64,000 bases of DNA from Candidatus Albibeggiatoa sp. nov. NOAA (GTDB lineage: Bacteria > Pseudomonadota > Gammaproteobacteria > Beggiatoales > Beggiatoaceae), in contig JAOXRS010000012.1 in NCBI GenBank assembly GCA_025800385.1, positions 105,489-169,488 of the forward strand. The letters are read 5' to 3'. Positions 17,440 to 27,234 of this stretch are shown piece by piece (position 1 is the stretch's first letter; each line of letters begins with the position of its first letter). Made by a program: the position numbers and the translations under genes. The notes under the pieces are model-generated. The model saw nothing but the letters and a program-made list of their open reading frames with translations, made no database searches and was not told where the DNA came from.

Positions 17440-19878
17440 TTAAGGCCACAAAATTTTAGCGACTTCAGGGTAGGTTTTGACAAAATGTACGGTCATGCCT
17501 TCACGTACATAATCAGGTAGCTCATCATAATCCCGTTTGTTAGCATCAGGTAAAATAACTTCATGAATTTTAACCCGCTTAGCAGCAATAATTTTCTCTC
17601 TCACACCACCAATTGGTAACACATGCCCTGTTAAAGTTAATTCACCCGTCATGGCAATTGAACGGTTTACCTGTTTCTTAGACGCAAGTGATAGTAAAGC
17701 ACTGGCCATAGTAATCCCCGCGCTAGGGCCATCTTTAGGCGTTGCACCTGCAGGGACGTGTAAGTGAATCATGGCCTTTTCAAAATACTTTTTCTTCACT
17801 CTAAATTGTTCACATTCGCTGGTTAAGTAACTATAGGCAATTTCAGCTGATTCTTTCATCACATCACCCAGTTGTCCTGTCAATTTAAAGCCGCGGGCAT
17901 AGTTATGGATTTGCGTGGCCTCGACACTTAAAGTTGCACCACCCATCGCAGTCCACGCCAAGCCCGTAATCACACCAACCCCAGAAAGCTCTTTGTCATT
18001 TTCAAATGTAGGCTTGCCTAAATAATCACTTAAATTATCTGTATTAATTTCGATAGGTATTTCAGCCCCTTCCAACATTTTCAATGCTGCCTTACGCGCA
18101 ATCGAGCCAATTTGTTTTTCTAAATTCCGCACACCCGCTTCACGCGCATAATCTTCAATGATATTAACCAAAGTTTCATCAGGTAATATAAGTTGATCGT
18201 CTTTTAAGCCTGATTTTTCTAATTGGCGGCGCACTAGATGTTTTTTAGCAATTTGCAGCTTTTCACTGGTCAAATAGCCCGATAATTTAATTACTTCCAT
18301 CCGATCGAGTAATGGGGCTGGAATCGTATCCAATTGGTTAGCCGTACAGATAAATAAAGCTTTAGACAAATCAAATCGTACATCTAAATAATGATCTAAA
18401 AAGTCGCTGTTTTGCTCAGGGTCTAATACTTCCAATAAAGCAGATGCAGGATCACCACGATAAGACGTACCAATTTTATCGATTTCATCCAGCATAATTA
18501 CAGGGTTGGCGTATTCCACTTCTTTCATGGCTTGGATAAATTTTCCGGGCATTGCACCAATATAAGTACGGCGATGACCTTTGATTTCTGCTTCATCATG
18601 AATGCCGCCCACAGAAAAGCGGAAGAAGGAACGACCTAGCGCATTGGCAATCGAACGCCCTACAGAGGTTTTACCCACACCGGGAGGGCCTACTAATAAT
18701 AGAATTGTGCCGCTGATGCTGCCTTTTAATTTACCTACGGCTAAGAATTCCATGATACGATCTTTAACATCTTCTAAGCCTTCATGATCTGCATCTAAAA
18801 TCTCTCGTGCTTTAGGTATATCTAAATGATCGGTTGAAAATTTACCCCAAGGTAATAAAGTAAGCCAGTCTAAATAATTACGCGTAACTGCATATTCTGA
18901 CGAGCCAATTTCTAACACCGCCATTTTATCCATTTCATCATCAATGACTTTTTGTGCAGCTTCAGGAACAGTTAAGCTTTCCAAGCGTTCACGGAACTTC
19001 TCCACTTGTGCGGTACGGTCATCTTTTTCAATGCCTAATTCTTGTTGAATCGCCCGTAATTGCTCGCGTAAGAAGAATTCACGTTGGTGATCTTCCATTT
19101 TATCTTCAACTTGGCGACGAATTTCAACTTGCGCTTTAGCTAATTGCAGCTCTTTGTTTAAAAGCAATAATACTTTTTCTAATCGAGGAGATAAATCCAG
19201 TGTTTCTAAAATATCTTGTAATTCTTCACGGCTTGATGTGGTTAGGCTGGCGGCAAAATCTGCTAGCGAAGACGGTTCTTCAGGGCTAAATCGCTCCAAG
19301 AACATTTTTAATTCTTCATTATAAAGCGGATTCAGAGGCAACAATTCTTTAATTGTATTGATAATTGCCAAAACATGTGGTTTCAGTTCAGCATCTTTCT
19401 CATTCTGTACTTCAAGATGATAATCCACGTTTGCCATAAATGGGTGCTGGGTATTAATCCAGTCTGAGATTTCAAAACGTTGCAGGCCTTCTACAATAAT
19501 TTGTAGGTGCTCGTCTTTATCACCTTCAATAATACGGTGAATTTTGCAAACTGTACCTATAGGATGAAAATCTTCCGTTGATAGTGTGGTAATATCTTCG
19601 ACATTATCTTTTTTACACAGCATGAGGCCTAGTAATTTATGCGGGCTGTCGTTGATTTCTTTAATTGTTTCTGACCACAAGTCATTCTCAATAATCATTG
19701 GAATCACTTGGTGTGGGAAAAAAGGGCGACTCATCAAAGGTAAAACATGAACCATTTTAGGTAAGGCTTCTTTATAAGAAATTAAGCCACCTTCGGACTT
19801 TTCCTTGTCATCAGTTTCTTTTTCAGCAGCTTGAACTTCTTCAACGTCCTGTTCAAAAGGTTCATGTTCAACTGTCAT
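17440..19878 (-). CDS. lon: ATP-dependent Lon protease
   Basis: Cytoplasmic AAA+ serine protease that degrades misfolded and regulatory proteins. An acidic, Glu-rich extension of ~35 residues precedes the Lon N-terminal substrate-binding domain (about 40-245). A coiled coil spans ~245-300. The AAA+ module has Walker A G-P-P-G-V-G-K-T at 397-404 and Walker B V-I-M-L-D-E-I-D-K (~465). The protease domain holds the catalytic Ser719 in K-D-G-P-S-A-G and Lys762 in V-R-E-K-I. The 812-residue length is normal. The clpX-type neighbours common elsewhere are absent. A possible heat-shock promoter lies upstream. Confidence 0.97.
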   Translation of the reverse strand: MTVEHEPFEQDVEEVQAAEKETDDKEKSEGGLISYKEALPKMVHVLPLMSRPFFPHQVIPMIIENDLWSETIKEINDSPHKLLGLMLCKKDNVEDITTLSTEDFHPIGTVCKIHRIIEGDKDEHLQIIVEGLQRFEISDWINTQHPFMANVDYHLEVQNEKDAELKPHVLAIINTIKELLPLNPLYNEELKMFLERFSPEEPSSLADFAASLTTSSREELQDILETLDLSPRLEKVLLLLNKELQLAKAQVEIRRQVEDKMEDHQREFFLREQLRAIQQELGIEKDDRTAQVEKFRERLESLTVPEAAQKVIDDEMDKMAVLEIGSSEYAVTRNYLDWLTLLPWGKFSTDHLDIPKAREILDADHEGLEDVKDRIMEFLAVGKLKGSISGTILLLVGPPGVGKTSVGRSIANALGRSFFRFSVGGIHDEAEIKGHRRTYIGAMPGKFIQAMKEVEYANPVIMLDEIDKIGTSYRGDPASALLEVLDPEQNSDFLDHYLDVRFDLSKALFICTANQLDTIPAPLLDRMEVIKLSGYLTSEKLQIAKKHLVRRQLEKSGLKDDQLILPDETLVNIIEDYAREAGVRNLEKQIGSIARKAALKMLEGAEIPIEINTDNLSDYLGKPTFENDKELSGVGVITGLAWTAMGGATLSVEATQIHNYARGFKLTGQLGDVMKESAEIAYSYLTSECEQFRVKKKYFEKAMIHLHVPAGATPKDGPSAGITMASALLSLASKKQVNRSIAMTGELTLTGHVLPIGGVREKIIAAKRVKIHEVILPDANKRDYDELPDYVREGMTVHFVKTYPEVAKILWP

Positions 19879-19918
19879 TTATGTATCCTTATTGGTTTGA
19901 TTATTTTAGCCTATCAAA

Positions 19919-19944
19919 TAATGGCGGCCTTGACCAGTTACAAG
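19919..19944 (-). promoter_or_regulatory. lon: Possible sigma-32 promoter of lon
   Basis: On the minus strand CTTGTAA, 11 bases, then CGCCATTA resembles the heat-shock consensus CTTGAA-N(11-16)-CCCCATNT, 41-66 nt before the lon ATG. lon is heat-shock controlled in many proteobacteria. The match has three deviations. The remaining interval up to 20246 shows no gene. Confidence 0.35.
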
Positions 19945-20246
19945 AGGCAAGTATATTTTTTCCGTATAAAATACATTATCCCCATTGATTCTTATACTTT
20001 AACATTTTGAATTTATTTTGAAATATAAAACGTATTCAATTCATACTAATTACTGATAATAGCCTGATATAGTGCTATGTTTATTTGTAAAGTGACTTAA
20101 AGATAATAATTGGATCAAAAGAAACAGTAGTCAATGATTGAGCTGTCTCGTTTTCAATAACACACTAAAACTATGGTAAATTCTGTATAAAGAGTTAAAA
20201 ATTTACTATAGCTTTAGTTATTTGATAAGTATTTATAAATGGAAAG

Positions 20247-20561
20247 TTATAAATCTGCAGATGCATCAGCAGGTTTTAGTGGTTGCAAGCTCTCGTCATT
20301 TACTTTTCTTAAATACATTTCGACCAGAATGAAAGCAAACGGAATCAGAGACGCTAAGAACAGTAAACCCCAAATCAAAATAGACCAGCCTTTTTTATTT
20401 GCAACCAATAGGGAAAGCACAAGATATAGCATAAATAACACGCCATGCGCCATACCCAATGAAAATACATAATCACGACTGATAAGGCCAATGGTGACAC
20501 TTAAAATAATCAAATACGACAAACCTTCTAAAATACTAATTGTGCGAAATAGTTTTAACAT
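20247..20561 (-). CDS. DUF3817 family membrane protein
   Basis: A 104-residue inner-membrane protein with three hydrophobic helices (about 5-27, 38-56 and 61-82). The sequence L-E-G-L-S-Y near residue 12 and G-x-A-H-G-V-L-F near 37 are the DUF3817 signature. The function of the family is unknown. It ends in a charged tail. It lies 29 nt downstream of higA on the same strand and could be read from the higBA promoter. Confidence 0.75.
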   Translation of the reverse strand: MLKLFRTISILEGLSYLIILSVTIGLISRDYVFSLGMAHGVLFMLYLVLSLLVANKKGWSILIWGLLFLASLIPFAFILVEMYLRKVNDESLQPLKPADASADL

Positions 20562-20590
20562 AGTTACTCCTAAAGAAATTATTTAATAAA

Positions 20591-20902
20591 TTAAGCGGCT
20601 TTTTGTTGGTAATGTTCAATAGCGTCAATTGTTTCCTGTTCGGATTTTTGTGCTTTAAAAATATCCCACCGCATTTGTAGATTTAGCCAGAAATCCACTG
20701 ATGTATCAAAAAATTTTGCTAAACGTAAAGCTGTACTGGGTGTCACGCCTCGCTTTTGGTTAACCAATTCATTTACACGTTGGTATGGGACAAAAATCGC
20801 GTCAGCTAATTCCCGTTGTGTAATATCCATTGGCTCTAAAAATTCTAATCGCAACATCTCACCGGGGTGTGTGGGTTGTCTATGGGTTGGAACGCGTATC
20901 AT
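20591..20902 (-). CDS. higA: HigA-type antitoxin
   Basis: Antitoxin and autorepressor of a type II toxin-antitoxin pair. The 103 residues begin with the HigA signature P-T-H-P-G-E-M-L-R-L-E-F-L and then an XRE helix-turn-helix (I-T-Q-R-E-L-A-D-A-I-F-V-P-Y-Q-R-V-N-E-L-in about 28-48). The motif T-S-V-D-F-W-L-N-L-Q is typical. It follows higB by 8 nt, in the toxin-first order that marks hig systems. Confidence 0.9.
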   Translation of the reverse strand: MIRVPTHRQPTHPGEMLRLEFLEPMDITQRELADAIFVPYQRVNELVNQKRGVTPSTALRLAKFFDTSVDFWLNLQMRWDIFKAQKSEQETIDAIEHYQQKAA

Positions 20903-20910
20903 AATAATTC

Positions 20911-21201
20911 CTAATGATAATCTGTAATTTCAACATGATAAAGGGACTCATCCCACATAAAACAAATACGATATTGCTCGTTAATTCTGATACTATACTG
21001 CCCTTTTCGATTACCAGAAAGGCTTTCAAAGCGGTTGCCTGGTGGTTGTTTTAGCTCATCTAATACTGTCACAGAATCAATTTGATCTAATTTTCTTGCT
21101 GCAATACGCCAAAGTTGTTGTGGGCAAGATTTTCTAGCAACTTTAGAGTTAACGCCGTTAAATATATCCTCGGTTGCTTGATTTTTAAATGATATAATCA
21201 T
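20911..21201 (-). CDS. higB: HigB-type toxin (RelE/ParE superfamily)
   Basis: A 96-residue basic protein of the RelE-fold HigB family, which cleaves mRNA on the ribosome. Visible family sequence: I-I-S-F-K-N-Q-A-T-E-D-I-F-N-G (start), L-D-Q-I-D-S (~38), P-P-G-N-R-F-E-S-L-S-G-N-R-K-G-Q-Y-S-I-R-I-N-E-Q-Y-R-I-C-F (about 53-82) and V-E-I-T-D-Y-H at the end. All regions needed for activity appear intact. It is first in the operon with higA, and an inverted repeat lies just upstream. Confidence 0.92.
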   Translation of the reverse strand: MIISFKNQATEDIFNGVNSKVARKSCPQQLWRIAARKLDQIDSVTVLDELKQPPGNRFESLSGNRKGQYSIRINEQYRICFMWDESLYHVEITDYH

Positions 21202-21211
21202 AATAACATGA

Positions 21212-21230
21212 TAGCACGGAACTCGTGTTA
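21212..21230 (-). promoter_or_regulatory. Candidate operator of higBA
   Basis: TAGCACG-GAACT-CGTGTTA is an inverted repeat (6 of 7 pairs) that ends 11 nt upstream of the higB ATG. This is where an autorepressing antitoxin would bind. Confidence 0.5.
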
Positions 21231-21317
21231 CTACTATGGCTGTAAAATCAAACTACCATCCAAACCCATAACCCACTACAATCACACCTTGAACATTCAT
21301 CACCTGAGGGAACGCCG

Positions 21318-24300
21318 ATGCACTATTTAGGACAAACCGCACATTCTGCTTTTCGGATTGACAAAATTAAGCAACAAGCTGATGTCAGCGAAGTACAGTT
21401 AACCAGCCGCTATATTTATTTTCTCGAATTAGATGGCGAATTGAACGAAGAACAAGATCAACATGTTAAAGAATTGGTTCACGCTGACGATGAAGCAACT
21501 TTGCCAGAACAATATTTAATTGTGATTCCACGTTTTGGTACGATTTCTCCTTGGTCGAGTAAAGCCACTGATATTGCTGAAATTTGTGACATTACCCCTG
21601 TAAAAAGGATTGAGCGCGGGATTGTATGGGAATTTACGGGCGAAGTTGACGACAGCCATAAACAAGCCTTAGCAACTGCAATTCATGATCGTATGACTGA
21701 AACTGTGATTGATAATATTGCCGATAGCGACGGTTTATTTACTCATGATGCGCCACGCCCGTTAAACGTGATTCCATTGCTAGAACAAGGTAAACAAGCC
21801 CTCATCGATGCCAATAGCCAATATGGTTTAGCTTTATCTGAAGATGAAATTGATTATTTAGTCGAGAACTTCACTCAGCTAAAACGTGACCCCAGCGATG
21901 CTGAATTGATGATGTTTGCACAAGCCAATTCAGAACACTGTCGCCATAAGATTTTTAACGCCGATTGGACAATTGACGGGCAAGCGCAAGATAGTTCGTT
22001 ATTCGGAATGATTCGCCAGACTTATGAAAAGCATCAAAATAAAGTCTTATCCGCGTATCACGACAATGCAGCGGTAATGGAAGGCTATCCCGCGCAAGTG
22101 CTGATTCCTGATGAAGACCATCATTATCAAGAGCATAATCAAGACAAAGCCATCTTGATGAAAGTTGAAACCCATAACCATCCGACCGCGATTTCTCCAT
22201 TTCCCGGTGCGGCGACAGGTTCAGGCGGTGAGATTCGTGATGAAGGGGCAACAGGTCGTGGGGCGAAACCTAAAGCGGGTTTAACAGGTTTTTCCGTGTC
22301 TAATTTGATGTTTCCAGACGCACCACAACCTTGGGAAACTGATTACGGCAAGCCTGATCGCATTGTGTCTGCGTTGGATATTATGATTGAAGCCCCCATC
22401 GGTGCGAGTCGCTTTAACAACGAATTCGGTCGACCTGCGTTGGGTGGTTATTTCCGTAGTTTCGAGCAAGATTTCAATGGTAAACGTCGCGGCTATCACA
22501 AACCGATTATGATTGCGGGCGGCATGGGCAACATTCAGCCACAACAAATTGATAAAAAGCCGATTCCTGCTGGTGCGAAATTGGTGGTGCTTGGCGGAGC
22601 ATCAATGCTGATTGGTTTAGGTGGCGGGGCTGCATCTTCGGTGGCGACAGGTCATAGCAATGCAGAATTAGATTTTGCCTCGGTGCAGCGTGATAACCCT
22701 GAAATGCAACGTCGTTGTCAGGAAGTGATTGATGGTTGTTGGCAATTGGGGGCGGACAATCCCATTTTGTCGATTCATGATGTGGGTGCGGGTGGTTTGT
22801 CCAATGCCTTGCCTGAATTGGTTGACCAAAGCGAAAAAGGCGCGGTGTTCGATTTAAATAAAATTCCTCGCGCGGATACCAGTTTGTCGCCAATGGAATT
22901 ATGGAGTAATGAATCTCAAGAGCGTTATGTACTTGCGATTGCGCCTGAAAGCGTTGAATTATTTGAAAAATTGTGTCAGCGTGAACGGTGTCCGTACGCG
23001 ATTGTCGGTGAAGCAACTGAAGCTCAGCAATTAGTATTAGCGAATGAACAAACCACAGCGGTTGATATGCCAATGTCAGTTTTATTGGGTAAAACGCCAA
23101 AAATCCATCGCGATGTTGCCCATGCTGCCGATCCTGAAAAATCCCTGCTAGACAAAATTCCTGATTTAACTGAAGCGGCTATGCGGGTATTAAGTCATCC
23201 ATCGGTAGCGGATAAACAATTTTTAATCACCATCGGCGACCGTAGCGTAGGTGGCTTGACTGTGCGTGATCAGCTCGTAGGCCCTTGGCAAGTGGCAGTA
23301 GCAGATTGTGCCGTAACTGCAAGTGGTTTCCACAGCGATACAGGTGAAGCGATGGCGATGGGCGAACGCACCCCGTTGGCGTTATTAAATGCACCTGCAT
23401 CGGGTCGGATGGCAATCGGTGAAGCTTTAACTAACTTAGCAGCGGCAAAAGTCGACAAGCTTAGCGACATCGTATTTTCAGCCAACTGGATGGCGGCATG
23501 TGGTCAGGAAGGCGAGGACGCGGCGCTATTTGATACGGTCAAATCTATTACCCAAGACATTTGTATCAAGCTCGGCATCAACATCCCCGTGGGCAAAGAC
23601 TCTTTATCGATGCACACCCAATGGCAGGACGAAGGCAAAGATAAAGCGGTGACTGCACCGTTATCGCTTATCGTGTCGGCATTCGGGCGAGTATCTAATA
23701 TCCATAAAACCATGACTCCACAATTGTGCGGTGGCGAAACCACGTTAATGTTGGTGGATTTGGGTCGCGGCAAAAATCGTCTAGGTGGCTCAATTTTGAT
23801 GCAGACTTATAAGGCGATGGGCGACAAAACCCCAGATTTAGATAATCCTGAAGACATGCGTCAATTCTTCAATGCGATTCAAGATTTAAATAAGCAAGGC
23901 AAAATCCAATCGTATCATGATCGTTCTGACGGCGGTTTGTTTGCGACGGTGTGTGAAATGATGTTTGCAGGTGGCTGCGGTGTCGATTTGCATATTGAGT
24001 CCTTAGGCAGCGACCATTTAGCTACGTTGTTTAGTGAAGAGTTAGGCGCGGTCATCGAAGTCAATAATGAAGACGTAGACACGGTACAAAGTTATTTCAT
24101 CCAAAACACTCGTTTATCGATTCACGCCATCGGCACACCAAACGACAGTGATGCATTGAACGTATATCACCAAGGCATGTTGTTATTGAGCAAGCCACGA
24201 GTCGATTTACGTCAAACGTGGAGCAAAACCAGCTATGAAATCCGTAAATTACGCGATAACCCAGAATGTGCACAACAAGAATATGATGGGTTAGCTGATG

Positions 24301-25148
24301 CAAAAGACACGGGTTTATTCCTGCATACGACCTTTGAATTGCAAGCACCAGCGGTAAATACGGCGCGTCCTAAAATTGCGATTTTACGTGAACAAGGCGT
24401 GAATGGGCAGTTAGAAATGGCGGCAGCGTTTACTCATGCGGGCTTTGAATGTGTCGATGTGCATACCAGCGATATTTTAGCGGGTCGCACCACGTTGTCA
24501 CAATTTAAGGGTTTGGTTGCTTGCGGTGGTTTCTCTTACGGTGACGTGCTGGGTGCAGGCGGCGGCTGGGCAAAATCGATTTTATACAATGAACGTGCAA
24601 AAACTGAGTTTCAGGAATTCTTCCACCGTGAAGATACATTTGGTTTAGGTGTATGTAACGGTTGCCAAATGTTGTCACAACTGAAAAGTTTAATTCCAAG
24701 TGCGGATTTATGGCCTGAATTTGTGCGTAATAAATCAGAACAATTCGAAGCGCGTTTGTCGATGGCTTACATTGATTTTTCACCGTCAATTTTATTGAAA
24801 GACATGGTCGGGTCGAAAATTCCTATCGTGGTTTCACATGGCGAAGGTCGCGTTGAGCAATTTGGTAAAGACAACGAAATGATTTCATCGGCCATGATGA
24901 GCGGCACGATTGCAATGAAATATGTGGATAACGATGGACAAATGACTGAAAATTATCCAGCCAATCCAAATGGCTCATCATTGGGTGTAGCGGGTATGTC
25001 GAATTTAGACGGGCGTTTCACCATTATGATGCCACATCCTGAGCGTATTTTCTTAACATCACAAATGTCTTATCTGCCTGAAACATGGATAGAAAAAGAA
25101 AGTCCGTGGATGCAGATGTTCTGGAATGCACGGCGTTGGGTCGGGTAG
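21318..25148 (+). CDS. purL: Phosphoribosylformylglycinamidine synthase, single-chain
   Basis: Fourth step of purine synthesis: converts FGAR to FGAM using glutamine and ATP. The 1,276-residue length fits the large proteobacterial form (N-domain, linker, two AIRS-like halves, glutaminase). Motifs include S-E-H-C-R-H-K-I-F (~210), [13 protein letters not shown] (~280), [11 protein letters not shown] (~300) and [12 protein letters not shown] (~875). The C-terminal amidase carries the nucleophile Cys in [10 protein letters not shown] and the H-P-E triad end M-P-H-P-E-R. GAGGGAA lies before ATG 21318. It appears to be monocistronic. Confidence 0.98.
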   Translation: MHYLGQTAHSAFRIDKIKQQADVSEVQLTSRYIYFLELDGELNEEQDQHVKELVHADDEATLPEQYLIVIPRFGTISPWSSKATDIAEICDITPVKRIERGIVWEFTGEVDDSHKQALATAIHDRMTETVIDNIADSDGLFTHDAPRPLNVIPLLEQGKQALIDANSQYGLALSEDEIDYLVENFTQLKRDPSDAELMMFAQANSEHCRHKIFNADWTIDGQAQDSSLFGMIRQTYEKHQNKVLSAYHDNAAVMEGYPAQVLIPDEDHHYQEHNQDKAILMKVETHNHPTAISPFPGAATGSGGEIRDEGATGRGAKPKAGLTGFSVSNLMFPDAPQPWETDYGKPDRIVSALDIMIEAPIGASRFNNEFGRPALGGYFRSFEQDFNGKRRGYHKPIMIAGGMGNIQPQQIDKKPIPAGAKLVVLGGASMLIGLGGGAASSVATGHSNAELDFASVQRDNPEMQRRCQEVIDGCWQLGADNPILSIHDVGAGGLSNALPELVDQSEKGAVFDLNKIPRADTSLSPMELWSNESQERYVLAIAPESVELFEKLCQRERCPYAIVGEATEAQQLVLANEQTTAVDMPMSVLLGKTPKIHRDVAHAADPEKSLLDKIPDLTEAAMRVLSHPSVADKQFLITIGDRSVGGLTVRDQLVGPWQVAVADCAVTASGFHSDTGEAMAMGERTPLALLNAPASGRMAIGEALTNLAAAKVDKLSDIVFSANWMAACGQEGEDAALFDTVKSITQDICIKLGINIPVGKDSLSMHTQWQDEGKDKAVTAPLSLIVSAFGRVSNIHKTMTPQLCGGETTLMLVDLGRGKNRLGGSILMQTYKAMGDKTPDLDNPEDMRQFFNAIQDLNKQGKIQSYHDRSDGGLFATVCEMMFAGGCGVDLHIESLGSDHLATLFSEELGAVIEVNNEDVDTVQSYFIQNTRLSIHAIGTPNDSDALNVYHQGMLLLSKPRVDLRQTWSKTSYEIRKLRDNPECAQQEYDGLADAKDTGLFLHTTFELQAPAVNTARPKIAILREQGVNGQLEMAAAFTHAGFECVDVHTSDILAGRTTLSQFKGLVACGGFSYGDVLGAGGGWAKSILYNERAKTEFQEFFHREDTFGLGVCNGCQMLSQLKSLIPSADLWPEFVRNKSEQFEARLSMAYIDFSPSILLKDMVGSKIPIVVSHGEGRVEQFGKDNEMISSAMMSGTIAMKYVDNDGQMTENYPANPNGSSLGVAGMSNLDGRFTIMMPHPERIFLTSQMSYLPETWIEKESPWMQMFWNARRWVG

Positions 25149-25577
25149 TTTTTGCTAAACTGAGAGGTATGAGCTTTGGCTTGTGCCTCTACTTAATTTA
25201 AAGTGGATTAAGTTCGACAGTATATTCAAATAACCGCGGGGGTGGTGCTCCTAATAAATTGATGCCAAATATCTCATACTATTTATACCTTTCCCTTTTT
25301 ATATCAAGAATTTCATCTTGATTCATTAAATGTTTCATCTAAACATTGGATTCACCATAATTAAGTATTCATGTACTCGTAACCAAGGATCATAGAGAAA
25401 ATTATCTTTTCTACGCCAATTTGCGTAATTACTAATGTATTGACCCCAATTTTAATAATCTCCTCTTTCTACAATGGAATTCTCGTATAAAATGCCATCA
25501 ATATATAAAATTTTTGGTATTCTTTTTCCTTTTTAGTACTATATTTTGATAAACATAGTGTCACCTAAAGGCAAATT
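25149..25577. other. 428-bp intergenic region, no gene seen
   Basis: AT-rich and broken by stops in all frames. A weak stem-loop (AGAGGTA...TGCCTCT, about 25161-25191) just after purL could end its transcript, but has no clear T-run. No RNA gene or repeat was recognised. It should hold the promoter of the asmA-like gene. Confidence 0.4.
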
Positions 25578-27176
25578 ATGAAATGGCTTAAAATAGGTTT
25601 AGGTATTTTGGTTGTACTATTGATGCTAATAGGGCTTGCTATTGTAGCAGTGACTCAATGGGTTGATCCTAACCAATACAAACCACAAATCACTGAAATG
25701 GTAGAACAAAACCTAGGTCGCCAATTGACGATTGAAGGCGACATTCAACTGAGCTTTTTCCCATGGCTTGGCTTACAGTTAGGACATACCATATTAAATA
25801 ATCCTGACCATTTTGAGCAGCAACCTTTTGCCGCAATTCAACAAGCACAAGTTAAAGTAAAATTACTACCATTGCTGCGTCAACAAGTGCAAATCGGACA
25901 AATTCAATTAGATGGCGTGCAATTACTGCTGCTTCAACAAAAAGATGGTTCAAACAACTGGCAAGATTTAGCACAAACCTCAGAACCAGAAGTTACCCCT
26001 GAAGAAACAGATGAGCATGTGCCACAACATAATGCTTATATGGAAAACTTACAAATTGAAGGCTTGAACTTAAAAAATGCATCTATTGTCTTTTTTGATG
26101 AAAAACAGCAAACCAGTTACGCATTACAAAATACCAATATCCAAACATCTGCTATCACGCTCGACCAAGCGATCCAAATCGAGTTAGACACTTTGGTTAA
26201 CACCAGTCAATTAGAACATACAGTCAGCACTCAACTACAAACGGAAATCACGCCTAACCTAAATCAACAACTATTTGAATTTAGAAATTCGAATGTGACA
26301 GTTGCTTCTCAGCTATTACCTGATGCCTTAAAGCTTAATCTACCAACGGCGCAATTGGATTTAAACCAGCAAACATTATCTATTCCTAAGTTGGTTGCTC
26401 AAACTTTAGAAGCGACAGTGACCGCGCAACTCAATGCTCAGCACATTTTATCTGCACCAACACTCATCGCCAAAGCAGAGATTCAACAACCTAATGTAGA
26501 CAATTTATTAAAACAATATAATATGCCGCTGCCCGTAAAATCAGCCAATATCCATTTGGATATAAACGCAACATTAGAAGACATTTTATTGGAGAATATC
26601 AAAGCTCAATTTGACCAATATCCAATAGATATGCCCAGTGTGAAAATTAATTTCGCACAACAACAAGTTGAAGTGGAAAAGTTAGATTTACAAGCATTGG
26701 GAACAAAACTGCAATTAAGCACTCTAAAATTACAAAATTTTGCCAAGCCTGCATTTTCTAGCCAAGTCAAAATAACTGATTTCAACCTAAAAAAATGGTT
26801 ACCTATACTTAAATTTCCAGAGCAAAAAACGGTTGATAAAAAGGCCTTAACTCAACTTGATTTAGATGCTGATTTAACAGGTGATTTGCAGAAAGTGCAA
26901 TTACAAAACTTGGTTGTAAAACTCGATCAAACTCAAATCAAAGGCAATATTGAATTAAGTCAATTTAGTAACCCAGTGATTTCTCTTCGTTTAGAAGCAG
27001 ATAAACTAGATGCTGATCGATATATGCCACCTTCTAATCCAAACCAAAAAGCGACACAACCTTTATTGCCATTAGAATTGCTCAAAGCATTGAATGTTAA
27101 AGGGCATATTAAATTGAGAAAATTAACTGTGACCCAAATGCAATTGAAAGATATTTATTTGCAGTTTGTGGATTAA
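25578..27176 (+). CDS. AsmA family protein, C-terminally short
   Basis: AsmA-like proteins are anchored in the inner membrane and span the periplasm, where they are linked to phospholipid transport and outer-membrane assembly. The N-terminus is a membrane helix (about 5-28), then the family motif D-P-N-Q-Y-K-P-Q-I-T-E-M-V-E-Q-N-L-G-R-Q-L-T-I-in about 32-55 and L-S-F-F-P-W-L-G. The middle is Gln/Leu-rich beta repeats. The protein stops at residue 532 in L-K-D-I-Y-L-Q-F-V-D. In typical AsmA this is where the conserved C-terminal domain (G-x-L-R-L-x-P-x-x-A-x-L-Y-x-G) begins, so ~100-200 residues are missing. It may be a natural short form or a truncation. Confidence 0.85.
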   Translation: MKWLKIGLGILVVLLMLIGLAIVAVTQWVDPNQYKPQITEMVEQNLGRQLTIEGDIQLSFFPWLGLQLGHTILNNPDHFEQQPFAAIQQAQVKVKLLPLLRQQVQIGQIQLDGVQLLLLQQKDGSNNWQDLAQTSEPEVTPEETDEHVPQHNAYMENLQIEGLNLKNASIVFFDEKQQTSYALQNTNIQTSAITLDQAIQIELDTLVNTSQLEHTVSTQLQTEITPNLNQQLFEFRNSNVTVASQLLPDALKLNLPTAQLDLNQQTLSIPKLVAQTLEATVTAQLNAQHILSAPTLIAKAEIQQPNVDNLLKQYNMPLPVKSANIHLDINATLEDILLENIKAQFDQYPIDMPSVKINFAQQQVEVEKLDLQALGTKLQLSTLKLQNFAKPAFSSQVKITDFNLKKWLPILKFPEQKTVDKKALTQLDLDADLTGDLQKVQLQNLVVKLDQTQIKGNIELSQFSNPVISLRLEADKLDADRYMPPSNPNQKATQPLLPLELLKALNVKGHIKLRKLTVTQMQLKDIYLQFVD

Positions 27177-27187
27177 GGGGAAGGTGT

Positions 27188-27220
27188 GGATAAGCCAAGT
27201 TGCTCATACTTAGCTTATCC
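27188..27220. terminator. Inverted repeat between asmA-like and LysM genes
   Basis: GGATAAGC (27188-27195) and GCTTATCC (27213-27220) form a perfect 8-bp stem between two convergent stops. No long T-run follows. Confidence 0.55.
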
Positions 27221-27234
27221 TAACTAAATGCAGG

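Noticed and set aside
19960..20000. Plus-strand CCCCATTGAT as a heat-shock promoter
   Set aside because: There is no gene downstream on the plus strand, and no matching -35 element.
22507..23100. Minus-strand ORF of 197 codons inside purL
   Set aside because: Reverse-frame shadow of a strongly conserved gene; the product is His/Pro-rich with no motif.
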